Shown: piece after piece, positions 1 through 8,100 of the stretch
How positions within the stretch are numbered: the stretch's first letter is position 1
How the letters are laid out: every line of letters begins with the position of its first letter
DNA from: Methanomethylovorans sp.
Lineage (GTDB): Archaea > Halobacteriota > Methanosarcinia > Methanosarcinales > Methanosarcinaceae
Assembly (NCBI GenBank): GCA_020854785.1
Contig: JAHFZE010000208.1
Span: 1-19,622, forward strand
Reading direction: 5' to 3'
DNA: 19,622 bases
Translations under genes and position numbers: made by a program
The notes under the pieces: model-generated
The model's input: only the letters and a program-made list of their open reading frames with translations
Databases searched by the model: none
What the model was told of the DNA's origin: nothing

Positions 1-996
1 AGATCCGGAATAATCACCCCATGTTACAACACGACCAGAATCACGGTATTGCGAAATGGTTGCTATTACATTTGCATTGTAATCACCGTATGGGTATGCA
101 GTGTGTCTGGGTGCTGGCATACCCTGAGCTACAAATGCCGTGTTTACGGCCACCATTTCCTGAATGATCTGATCGGATGACATTTCTGTGAGGAACGGAT
201 GGGTGTTTGAATGACACTGCATATCAAAACCATCATCATGCATTGCTTTTATTTCTGCCCATGTCATGTATCCTGGGTATCCGCTGCCTGCCATGGAAGC
301 AATAATGTAATGAGTTGAACGCATATTACGCGATTTCAGCTCCGGATAGACTACCGTGTAGTCTGATCTATATCCATCATCAAATGTTAAGATCACAGAA
401 ACTCCGCTTGGCACATCCGCCGGACGTTCAGTAATATTCAGTGTCCTGGTTACCTCTTGTGCCCATGCTCCCTTATTGTCCAGGACACTGAAAGTGACAG
501 TATGTGTTCCTACTGGAATGGACGAATTAGTGAAACTTGGTTGCGTACTTATTTGCTTTCCGTCCAGTTTCCACAGGTAAGCTACTATCGTACCATCTGC
601 ATCAGTTCCTCTTCCAGTAAAGGTTACCAAGGTACCTTGTGTTGCAGTTCCTGGAGCTATCGAATCAATGATTGCTACTGGCTCTTTTTTTGAGTTCTTA
701 TTTGTCACACTAGTTCCTGAACTGCTTGAACTGCTCGAACTTCTTTTTTCAGTAACTCCATTATGATCTACTGTCCACTGAGTTTTTGCTGGTTCATCTT
801 CAATGGTTCCATTTCCTGCAAAAGGTACTTGATCATCTCCATTGTTGCTTTTTTCTGTGAGAGATCGCTCAGCAGGATCTTCTTCATAGGTGTTGTTTTC
901 TTCAAACTGCTGCTTAGCAGGTTCCACACAACCTGAAAAGGCAATAAAAGATATTGTTAAAACCACTATTGTCAGACATAATACCGTTTTTCTCAT
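1..996 (-). CDS. Polysaccharide deacetylase lipoprotein with PKD-like domain (partial, C-terminus beyond left edge)
   Basis: Translation from the ATG at 996 stays open for 332 codons to the window edge, so the C-terminus is missing. Residues 1-23 are a lipoprotein signal ending in the lipobox AFSGC, so the protein is probably lipid-anchored outside the cell. An acidic, Asn-rich linker with a run of eight serines follows (to about residue 105), then a PKD/Ig-like domain (about 106-190, with GTDADGTIVAYLW). The NodB/CE4 deacetylase domain begins near residue 200. It shows motif 1 TFDDG (general-base Asp and metal Asp), motif 2 HSNTHP (metal His residues) and motif 3 R-x5-PYGDYN. The family removes N- or O-acetyl groups from chitin-like, poly-N-acetylglucosamine or peptidoglycan-type sugars. 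The ribosome site AAAGGTGA at 1001-1008 supports the start. It is divergent from the synthase/sortase genes at 1673-4919, which suggests it trims the polymer they make. The substrate is not decided by sequence. Confidence 0.9.
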   Translation of the reverse strand, partial: MRKTVLCLTIVVLTISFIAFSGCVEPAKQQFEENNTYEEDPAERSLTEKSNNGDDQVPFAGNGTIEDEPAKTQWTVDHNGVTEKRSSSSSSSSGTSVTNKNSKKEPVAIIDSIAPGTATQGTLVTFTGRGTDADGTIVAYLWKLDGKQISTQPSFTNSSIPVGTHTVTFSVLDNKGAWAQEVTRTLNITERPADVPSGVSVILTFDDGYRSDYTVVYPELKSRNMRSTHYIIASMAGSGYPGYMTWAEIKAMHDDGFDMQCHSNTHPFLTEMSSDQIIQEMVAVNTAFVAQGMPAPRHTAYPYGDYNANVIATISQYRDSGRVVTWGDYSGS

Positions 997-1170
997 TGTA
1001 TCACCTTTCTTGTAACTATAATTACTCAAATTTTGTATGGAGATTTTATATTAGTAAAGTAAACATTATGCAAACAAATTTACCATATTTCGAGAAACCA
1101 CTTTATTGAGGTTCTCATCTCCTTTCTCTTTATCTAGTTCCCACTTCTAAACTGTTGTATATAATTATTT

Positions 1171-1442
1171 CTATACTATAGAGTATGCTTATCATCATAA
1201 TTATGAGTTATTGTAAATGTCTTTTTGTTCTTTCTACAAAATGCGGATATCCAAAATATTGAGTGGGTAAACTCGTATGGGATTTAGTATGTGTTCTGAT
1301 CGACTAATCATATCCTGGCCTTCAGACAAACAATGTCATATGGTCCTTCTAAAAATGACAGTTAATGATCATTAGGCCAAGTGGTCCTATCTATACAATA
1401 ATCTATACTTCAATAGCTAATCATCATCATAATGGTGAGATT
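1171..1442. repeat. Pair of short imperfect direct repeats spaced 232 bases apart
   Basis: The segment from 1171 and the segment from 1403 share CTATACT at the start, the 11-mer ATCATCATAAT (1191-1201 and 1423-1433) and a following TGAG, all at exactly the same offset of 232 bases. The bases between the shared blocks differ. This pattern fits two copies of a roughly 40-base regulatory site, one nearer each divergent promoter, or a decayed duplication. Low sequence complexity in the region lowers the confidence. Confidence 0.4.
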
Positions 1443-1444
1443 GC

Positions 1445-1475
1445 CTAGTATAGATTTATTTAAATACTAGTATAG
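1445..1475 (+). promoter_or_regulatory. TATA box flanked by 9-base direct repeats
   Basis: TTTAAATA at 1459-1466 matches the archaeal TATA consensus TTTAWATA. It is bracketed by two identical copies of CTAGTATAG at 1445-1453 and 1467-1475, 22 bases apart, about two helical turns. Transcription would be expected to start about 25 bases downstream, near 1490. That gives the gene at 1673 a leader of about 180 bases, or reads the doubtful small ORF at 1489 as leaderless. Repeats on both sides of a TATA box are a typical place for a repressor or activator to act. Function is inferred. Confidence 0.45.
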
Positions 1476-1488
1476 TGAGGGATTAATT

Positions 1489-1626
1489 ATGAGAGGAAAA
1501 ACGGTATTACACACTCTATATACACGATCGCATAGGCTTGGCCAAATAGTCTCGACTAGATCATTTGCGTCCAACACTTTTGTACTGCTTCTAGATAGTT
1601 CTTCTATAAGTGGTCATCAAATTTGA
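1489..1626 (+). CDS. Possible small ORF, 45 residues, unrecognised
   Basis: An ATG at 1489 opens 45 codons to a TGA at 1624-1626, with GAGGG a few bases upstream. The peptide begins MRGKTVLHTLYTRSH and has no hydrophobic core, domain or cysteine pattern that I recognise. Its first codons resemble the start of the deacetylase gene (the shared 13-mer AAAAACGGTATTA), so it may be a decayed fragment of a duplicated gene start rather than a gene. It may also be only the leader of the downstream operon, or noise. Confidence 0.2.
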   Translation: MRGKTVLHTLYTRSHRLGQIVSTRSFASNTFVLLLDSSSISGHQI

Positions 1627-1672
1627 TACTAAGCTTCAAAAGAATTATTTTCAACGGAGGTAGAGGCTATAT

Positions 1673-2059
1673 ATGGACACAAAGTTAAGTCTCGTTTCCA
1701 TAGCATCTTTGGTAGTATTTGTTTGTATGAATCCGGTTGCTTTATGTGGTATAAATGGATCAGCTCAAACTATTGATTTAACCATAGATCTTCCAAAAGG
1801 TACTCAAATAGACCTAAAACTGTCAGAGTATTACGGTCTTCCAGTAGCAAGCGGCAGCAATGGGACTTATTGGTATGTAGCACAATCTTGGCATACCTCT
1901 GAGGAAATAGCAGATCATATGACTAATAGCCAAATGCATGCAGTCCCCAGATCTGATTACGGTGCTTTCAGCAACGACATGATCTCAATGCCTGTAAACC
2001 CTCTTTTAATAGTGATATTCTTAGGAATGATGTATTGCATTTCAAAGAGAATTACGTAG
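1673..2059 (+). CDS. Small secreted protein with C-terminal membrane anchor, candidate archaeosortase substrate
   Basis: This 128-residue protein matches no family I recognise. Residues 1-28 form a signal-peptide-like hydrophobic segment, residues 30-105 a polar outside part with two N-glycosylation sequons (NGS, NGT), and residues 109-123 a hydrophobic helix followed by the short basic tail SKRIT. Just before the helix is MPVNP. Short motif, membrane helix, then basic tail at the extreme C-terminus is the three-part layout of exosortase/archaeosortase sorting signals, although MPVNP is not a class I can name. The ribosome site CGGAGGT at 1655-1661 supports the start. It is first in an apparent operon, ten bases ahead of the archaeosortase-like gene, which makes it the obvious candidate substrate or partner. 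It could instead be a simple membrane accessory of the synthase. Confidence 0.75.
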   Translation: MDTKLSLVSIASLVVFVCMNPVALCGINGSAQTIDLTIDLPKGTQIDLKLSEYYGLPVASGSNGTYWYVAQSWHTSEEIADHMTNSQMHAVPRSDYGAFSNDMISMPVNPLLIVIFLGMMYCISKRIT

Positions 2060-2069
2060 GTAGTTTACC

Positions 2070-2564
2070 ATGAACATTTACAGAAAAACGGTGATCCTCT
2101 TAATTTTCTTAAGTTTCGTCATCCTTAGTTATACTGAAAATGAATTTCTGTCCGAATTAACTACGCAGTTGGTGGCAGCTGTTTTAAGTTACTTTGTGGG
2201 GATAATCCCAGCCACTGCAGGAAACATATTATTCCTGAAGATGGATGATCAAATAGTTCCCATTCTTATAACCTTTGGATGTACAGGTTTCATGTTCATT
2301 TCAGTTTATACATTGATAATGTTCGTAATGCCAGGGATCAGTTTAAAACATAGATTAATATCTCTTCTGGTATTGCCAGTTATATACCTCTCGAACATTG
2401 CAAGAGTAGTCGTAGGTATAATGTTAGGAGTTCACACAAATATACCTTTGATGGTTCTTTTTCATGATACAGTGGGTCAGGTGTTTGTGTTTATTTTCAT
2501 GACAGGGATGTTGCTGATATTCCTCAATATTTTTGGATATATCAAATTAAGGAGGAGTTTATAA
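2070..2564 (+). CDS. Exosortase/archaeosortase-family protein (compact)
   Basis: This 164-residue, nearly all-hydrophobic protein has about five membrane segments (roughly 8-22, 30-52, 62-88, 95-118, 128-156). The family's catalytic residues are in their usual order: Cys71 in FGCTGF, Arg112 in SNIARV and His132 in FHDTVGQ. Exosortases and archaeosortases are membrane transpeptidase-like enzymes that cut C-terminal sorting signals and attach proteins to lipids or glycans at the cell surface. It is much shorter than bacterial EpsH-type proteins and is close in size to stand-alone minimal members such as XrtG. It lies between the small anchored protein (gap of 10 bases) and the GT2 synthase (gap of 2 bases), so co-translation is likely. 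The ribosome site is weak (TAGGTAG), consistent with coupling. Family call is firm; substrate is inferred. Confidence 0.85.
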   Translation: MNIYRKTVILLIFLSFVILSYTENEFLSELTTQLVAAVLSYFVGIIPATAGNILFLKMDDQIVPILITFGCTGFMFISVYTLIMFVMPGISLKHRLISLLVLPVIYLSNIARVVVGIMLGVHTNIPLMVLFHDTVGQVFVFIFMTGMLLIFLNIFGYIKLRRSL

Positions 2565-2566
2565 CT

Positions 2567-3769
2567 ATGGAAACTATCACAGGTCTAGTTCTAATTATTC
2601 TTGTCTATATATTTACATTTGAGACTGTCATGTATTTCATTTGCTCTGTGCGCCACTACGCGAATCCATATCATAAAAAAGAACATTCAGGTAATGATTT
2701 TGTTTCGATCATTGTACCCTGTTATAACGAACAGCTCACTTTAGAGAACTGTGTCAAGAGTTTGGTAGACCAAACATACGATAAATACGAAATTATAATC
2801 GTTGATGACGGAAGTACAGATAGCACTCTCAATGTTGCACGATCATTGCTCCATTACGAAAAGATATCAGTATTATCAAAACCAAATGGTGGAAAAGCTA
2901 GTGCTTTAAATTATGGAATTAAGCATTGTAGTGGTAATATTGTAGTTTGTGTAGATGCCGATTCAATATTTTTAAATGATACATTATCAAAATTAGTGGA
3001 ACCTTTTTCGGATCCTGCGGTTGCTGCTGTTGCTGGTAATGTAAAAGTAGTGAATAGAAAAAAGCTTCTATTGAAAAATCAGGCGCTTGAATATATTGTA
3101 GGATTGAACTTGCACAGAAGAATGTTCACACATTTAAACTGTGTGCCAGTAATACCTGGTGCTATTGGTGCAGTAAAAAAGGAAATAATCCTGGAAGTTG
3201 GGGGCTATTCAGTAGATACGATCGTGGAAGACATGGATCTAACTATGGCGATCAGTAAAAGGGGATATAAGATCGAGTATGTGGGAGAGGCGATTGCTTA
3301 CACAGAGGCACCTGAAAGCTACAAAGACTTTTGGAAACAAAGGTACAGGTGGTTTTATGGCACATTTGAAGTTATGAATAAGTATAAGAATATTTTATTT
3401 AATTATAACTCTGGTAAAGAATTAGGGGTAGTAGGTCTGCCTTATATGATGTATACGATGTTTGGCAGTGTTGCTGTCACATTAGTATTATTTTGCCTGG
3501 TAATAAGTATCATTTTTTACGGCAATTCATATAACTTATTACCTTTAATATTTACGATCCTGTTTCTACAAAACGTATTGATGTTATATAGTGTTCTTAT
3601 AGATCGCGAGGATAAAAAATTATTATTATATTGGCCATTCCAGATCTTAATATATAAACAAATTCTCTGTATGATCATCATAAAATCGTTCATAGATTAC
3701 ATATCAGGTAAAAAGACCAAATGGAACAAAATAGACAGATTGGGTAAGAACACGCTCGGATCTACGTGA
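2567..3769 (+). CDS. Processive GT2 family polysaccharide synthase (NodC/IcaA/PgaC-like)
   Basis: This is a 400-residue membrane glycosyltransferase. Residues 4-26 are a membrane helix and about 45-270 a GT-A domain. It shows all four processive GT2 signatures: VDDGS (Asp80/81), DAD (130-132), ED (221-222, the catalytic-base region) and QRYRW (258-262, the QxxRW acceptor/product motif). Two or three further membrane helices lie at about 284-314, 322-342 and 350-375. Such enzymes polymerise UDP-sugars into beta-linked chains (chitin oligomers, hyaluronan, poly-N-acetylglucosamine) and extrude them through their own channel. The start has a strong ribosome site (AAGGAGGAG, 2549-2557) lying inside the end of the previous gene. 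A divergent deacetylase and a downstream GH16 protein support an exopolysaccharide role. The sugar used cannot be read from sequence. Confidence 0.9.
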   Translation: METITGLVLIILVYIFTFETVMYFICSVRHYANPYHKKEHSGNDFVSIIVPCYNEQLTLENCVKSLVDQTYDKYEIIIVDDGSTDSTLNVARSLLHYEKISVLSKPNGGKASALNYGIKHCSGNIVVCVDADSIFLNDTLSKLVEPFSDPAVAAVAGNVKVVNRKKLLLKNQALEYIVGLNLHRRMFTHLNCVPVIPGAIGAVKKEIILEVGGYSVDTIVEDMDLTMAISKRGYKIEYVGEAIAYTEAPESYKDFWKQRYRWFYGTFEVMNKYKNILFNYNSGKELGVVGLPYMMYTMFGSVAVTLVLFCLVISIIFYGNSYNLLPLIFTILFLQNVLMLYSVLIDREDKKLLLYWPFQILIYKQILCMIIIKSFIDYISGKKTKWNKIDRLGKNTLGST

Positions 3770-3896
3770 TCAACAAATAAATTGAAAGCAATGTAAGGAT
3801 AATTCCAATAAACAATTCTGTCGATCATTTATATTAGAGATTAGCATTGTAGTGCAGATATGAACATTGTTGTAAAAAACAAGGAACTGGAAACAC

Positions 3897-4919
3897 ATGC
3901 AGAAAAAGAGTGATTTATTAGTAGTGATCGCTATTTTGTGTTTTTTATTCATTTTTGCTTTTTTTTTCCATTTGATGTCTGAACATCCAGTGAACGCAGA
4001 AATCACGTCCTTCAGTCCAGCATCTGGGACATATTACCCAGGAGATGCAGTGATATCTTCTCTATATCTCAAGAACACTGGATCAGCTAATTGGACTTTC
4101 TGGATAGGGTGCAGTGTTCAGGACAGTGCCGGAAGTTGGTATGATATATTGCCTCATTCTGTCACGTTAGCTCCAGGGGAGGTATCAGACACACAGAGCA
4201 AAACCTGGCAAGTGCCATCAGATCCACTATTAACTACAGGTAGTTACAAAGTAGTAATGACCGTGTGGAAAACCAAACCCGGGGATGCAACCGCTATTAA
4301 GTTAGCAAATGCTGAAAAAGAAAATTCTTTTCAGGTTTACAATTTTTTTGATGATTTTGCTTCTTTTGACACAAACCAATGGTCCAAGTCATCTTTCATG
4401 TTAGGGAGAACACATTTCGAACCAGCTAATATTGATGTAAACAATGGGGATCTAAGAATTAAATTTCCTGCCAATACTCTCAATGGCGGAGAGATTTCTT
4501 CCAAAGATCTCTACAAATATGGTACATACATCGCAAAGATGAAGCTTCCGAACGCACCTTCCTCGATCACAGGTTTCTTCTTATACTTGGTTCCAGATTT
4601 CTATAATGAAATTGATATCGAGATATACAATGATCCCAAAGGTGAGGTGTGGTTAAGTACTTATGCAAATGGAAAACTGCAACATACTGTCACCAAGGAC
4701 CTTGGTTTTGATCCAACGGCTGATTTCCACGAATATAGATTTGATTTCTATCCTGGCAATGTGAGTTTCTATATTGATGGAAAGTTGATGCAAACGTGGA
4801 CAGATGGAATGACCACTAACTCTATGCATCTATTGATAAATGCTTGGTATCCAAATTGGTTACCGGGCATAGCGACAACATCTGATCAATATCTGCTGGT
4901 TGATTGGATCAAACACTAA
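3897..4919 (+). CDS. Secreted or membrane-anchored GH16 glycoside hydrolase with Ig-like domain
   Basis: This 340-residue protein begins with a hydrophobic segment (7-28), either a signal peptide (possible cut after VNA, 32-34) or an N-terminal anchor. Residues 35-148 look like an Ig-like/NPCBM-associated beta-sandwich (YYPGDAVISSLYLKNTGS). Residues 150-340 fit the GH16 jelly roll: the core motif NEIDIE gives the nucleophile Glu238, helper Asp240 and acid/base Glu242, and later come the family-like HEYRFDF and VSFYIDGK strands. GH16 members cut, or transglycosylate, beta-1,3/1,4-linked glucans and galactans. It follows the synthase after 127 bases with only a weak ribosome site (AAGGAACT), so it may share the transcript or have its own. 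In context it could trim or release the polymer. The match to the whole domain is judged by eye. Confidence 0.85.
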   Translation: MQKKSDLLVVIAILCFLFIFAFFFHLMSEHPVNAEITSFSPASGTYYPGDAVISSLYLKNTGSANWTFWIGCSVQDSAGSWYDILPHSVTLAPGEVSDTQSKTWQVPSDPLLTTGSYKVVMTVWKTKPGDATAIKLANAEKENSFQVYNFFDDFASFDTNQWSKSSFMLGRTHFEPANIDVNNGDLRIKFPANTLNGGEISSKDLYKYGTYIAKMKLPNAPSSITGFFLYLVPDFYNEIDIEIYNDPKGEVWLSTYANGKLQHTVTKDLGFDPTADFHEYRFDFYPGNVSFYIDGKLMQTWTDGMTTNSMHLLINAWYPNWLPGIATTSDQYLLVDWIKH

Positions 4920-4941
4920 AAATTTTAATATTGCGGTTTTT

Positions 4942-4962
4942 GTGTTGGATCTGATCCAACAC
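4942..4962. promoter_or_regulatory. Perfect 10-base inverted repeat, operator-like
   Basis: GTGTTGGATC at 4942-4951 and its exact complement GATCCAACAC at 4953-4962 are separated by a single T. With a one-base centre it is better suited to binding a dimeric regulator than to forming an RNA hairpin, and no U-tract follows. It lies 23 bases after the GH16 stop codon and about 210 bases before the histidine kinase. It could act on the kinase promoter or mark the end of the surface operon. A further CCAACAC copy follows at once (4967-4973). Confidence 0.5.
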
Positions 4963-4984
4963 GACCCAACACCAACTATATTTC

Positions 4985-5165
4985 TTGAAAACATATATTA
5001 TATAGAAATATAATGCATGGTGAACTACTACTCGGATAAAGACCACGCAGCTTCCTTATGTCCACCCCCCTCTCCCCTTTTCAGGTTCCAATACATATTT
5101 TTATAATAGATGAGTTATATATTCGTGCTAATTCTGAAAGTATTTGCTCATATTCTGCAAAGGAG
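4985..5165 (+). promoter_or_regulatory. Probable promoter region and ribosome site of the hybrid histidine kinase
   Basis: Two A/T-only stretches are candidate TATA elements: 4989-5013 (around ATATATTATATAG) and 5090-5122 (TTTTTATAATAG and GTTATATATT). The second is 50-80 bases ahead of the ATG at 5174 and would give a short leader. Between them lies an unusual pyrimidine tract of 21 bases at 5062-5082, mostly C. The ribosome site AAAGGAG at 5159-5165 is eight bases from the ATG. Which TATA element is used cannot be decided here. Confidence 0.35.
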
Positions 5166-5173
5166 CATAAGGA

Positions 5174-8100
5174 ATGGATCTCAAGGCAGAAAATTCCACA
5201 GATCATCAGCACTATTACAATTACCATAACTTCTTAGAGGAAATTGTAACCTATAGTCCTGTAGTTGTCTTTTTGTGGAAGGCACAGCAAGGATGGCCTG
5301 TTGAATATGTTTCAGAGAACGTTTCTCAGTTTGGCTATTCAGCAATTGATTTTTTGTCTGGCAAAGTAATTTTTGAAAATATCATCCATCCGGATGACCT
5401 GGAGAGAGTGTCTACAGAGGTTCGCACATATTCCGGGAATGGAGTAACCGATTTCAATCAGGAATACCGTATCCTCACCGGTGAGGGTAAGATCAGATGG
5501 ATAGATGACCGTACGGTAATAATAAGAAATGATGATGGTGTGATAACTCATTATCAGGGAACCATCCTTGACATCACCGACAGAAAAGAAGCAGAAGAAG
5601 AGCTACATCTGCGGGAGGAGAGATTAAGGAGTATGGTATCTATTCTGCAATACAGACCTGATTCTATCCAGGATTTCCTTGACTTTGCACTTAATGAGGC
5701 TATCAAACTAACGCAGAGTCAGATCGGATACATATATTTCTATAATGAGGACACAATGGAATTCACTCTAAACACGTGGTCAAAGCATGTGATGGAAGAG
5801 TGTACTGTTGTCAATCCTCAGACCAGGTACGAACTGAAGCATACAGGCCTCTGGGGCGAGGCAGTGAGGCAGCGCAGGCCAATTATCGTAAATGACTTTC
5901 AGGCTGCCGATCCTCTAAAAAAGGGATACCCTAAAGGCCATGTTGAACTTCTTAATTTCATGACGGTACCTGTGTTCAAAAATGGCAGGGTAGTTGCCGT
6001 TGTCGGTATGGGCAACAAGGGATCGGATTATAATGAGAATGACGTGCTTCAGCTCACGTTGCTCATGGATTCCGTATGGAGCGCTGCAGAGCAAAGGAAG
6101 ACAGAGGAAGCTTTGCAGCAAAGTGAAGAGAGATATCGTCAGGCATATAACCTCATGCAGGGGGTGCTTGAAAGCCCCAAGGACGTTGTCATATTCGCCC
6201 TTGACAGAGAGTACCGGTACCTTGCCTTCAATAAGAACCACCAGCTGACAATGGAGCATATATGGGGTTGCAGGATCGAGGTTGGTGTCAGTATGCTCAG
6301 TTGTATCAAGGATCCCGCTGACAGGGAAAAAGCAAAAGTGAACTTTGACCGAGCACTTGCCGGGGAAGCTTTCACGCTAATAGAAGAATATGGTGATTCT
6401 TTATTCGATAGGCTCTGGTATGCAAACAGGTACAGTCCTCTTAGGGATACCAGCGGATATGTCATCGGTCTGACCCTTATTCTAGTGGATATCACCGAAC
6501 GTAAAAGATCGGAGGAAAAAGTGCTCGCATACGCCGATGAGGTCGAAAGGAAAAACAGGGAACTGGATATTGCTTTGAGCAGGGCAGAGGAGGCCACCAG
6601 GGCAAAAAGCGAGTTCCTGGCAAATATGTCCCATGAGATCCGCACTCCCATGAACGGTGTGATAGGTATGATCGGCCTGCTTCTGGACACTGAACTAACT
6701 GCAGAACAACGGCATTATGCAAAGATGGTGATGCTCAGTGGTGAGTCATTGCTTGGGATCATCAATGATATTCTGGATTATTCCAAAATAGAGGCCGGTA
6801 AGCTGGAACTGGAAAATGTGGACTTCGATCTGTACAGCATACTGGATGATCTGGTTGCTGGCTTCGCTATTGGTGCATATGAAAAAGAACTGGAGTTCAT
6901 TTGTGCAGCAGCACCGGATGTGTACACTGCTCTTCGTGGTGATCCGGGACGCCTGCAGCAGGTATTGACCAATCTGGCAGGCAATGCGGTCAAGTTCACG
7001 CAAAAAGGAGAGGTAGTGGTATATGTTACTGCACAGGCTGAGAACGACACTGAGGTTCTGCTACATTTCTCTGTGAGGGATACAGGTATTGGAATTCCTG
7101 AAGACAAGATCCCTCAGCTCTTCAATAAATTCTATCAGGTGGATGCATCGACCACACGCAACTATGGAGGTACAGGTCTTGGACTTGCTATTTCCAGACA
7201 GCTTGTGGATATCATGGGTGGAGAGATAGGTGTGAGGAGCAAGGAAGGTAAAGGTTCTGAGTTCTGGTTCACTGTCACCTTTAGAAAACAGCATGGTAAC
7301 TATAAGAATGTCCATTCCAGAAACATAAAAGGTGCACATATTCTGGTGGTCGATGATAATTCTACTGCCCGGGAGATACTTAACCAACAATTATCTTCTT
7401 GGGGTGCAAAGACAGAAGAAGCAGCTGATGGTCCCACAGCCCTGCAGTCCATGTACTTTGCATATGAACAAGGTGACCCATTCAATGTGGTTGTTCTGGA
7501 TATGCATATGCATGGCATGGATGGAGGAGCGGTGGCCAGGCTTATAAGATCAGAAAATAGGCTGAAAGACACTGTTCTGGTAATGTTAACTTCTTTGGGA
7601 AAACACAAGTATCCTCCATATACTGAATACCAGGACCGTACAGTTTGTCTGGCCAAGCCGGTAAAGCATCTGGATCTGATTTATAAGATATCTGATCTTC
7701 TTAACATGAACAAAAAAGAACAGAAAACTGAAACCCAGGATAATGCGCCCTCAATTCTTTCCCTTGACCTATCCCATCTGAGAATATTGCTGGCCGAGGA
7801 TAATGTGATCAACCAGAAGGTCGCTCAGACCATGCTGCAGAAAATGGGTTATCGTGTGGACACTGTTGCCAATGGCAAGGAAGCAATAAAAGCACTGGAA
7901 ATGTTGCAATATGATCTGGTGCTCATGGACGTGCAGATGCCTGAAATGGATGGGTTTGAAGCTACCAGGCGCATCCGTGATCCTCGGTCCGCGGTCAGGA
8001 ATAACGAGGTACCTATAATTGCAATGACTGCGCATGCTATGAAAGGAGACAGGGAGAGGTGTCTGGAAGCAGGGATGAATGATTATATCTCAAAACCTAT

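Larger units (their letters stand above)
997..1672. other. Divergent intergenic region, AT-rich, with repeats and promoter elements
   Basis: These 676 bases separate the minus-strand deacetylase from the plus-strand operon. No convincing long gene is present. The region is AT-rich and contains recurring CTATAC/GTATAG hexamers (1171, 1391, 1403, 1448, 1470), a perfect 12-base palindrome TCATAATTATGA at 1195-1206, a consensus-like archaeal TATA box at 1459-1466, and one doubtful small ORF at 1489-1626. On the minus strand an A/T-only stretch near 1043-1055 (AATATAAA read on that strand) lies about 50 bases ahead of the deacetylase start and could be its TATA element. The density of short repeats suggests regulator binding, but this is inference. 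Confidence 0.6.

Noticed and set aside
457..693. Plus-strand ORF of 78 codons
   Set aside because: It lies antisense inside the PKD/deacetylase gene, which has clear domain motifs; composition is that of a shadow frame.
1191..1433. CRISPR-like array from the ATCATCATAAT repeats
   Set aside because: Only two copies of an 11-mer, with no regular repeat-spacer units.
3770..4006. Minus-strand ORF of 78 codons spanning the GT2-GH16 gap
   Set aside because: It overlaps the GH16 signal segment antisense, its low-complexity Lys/Phe content mirrors the A/T-rich DNA, and no ribosome site or family match is seen.
6139..6690. Minus-strand ORF of 183 codons
   Set aside because: Antisense to the second PAS and HisKA region of the histidine kinase; Ser/Arg-rich shadow sequence without domain features.
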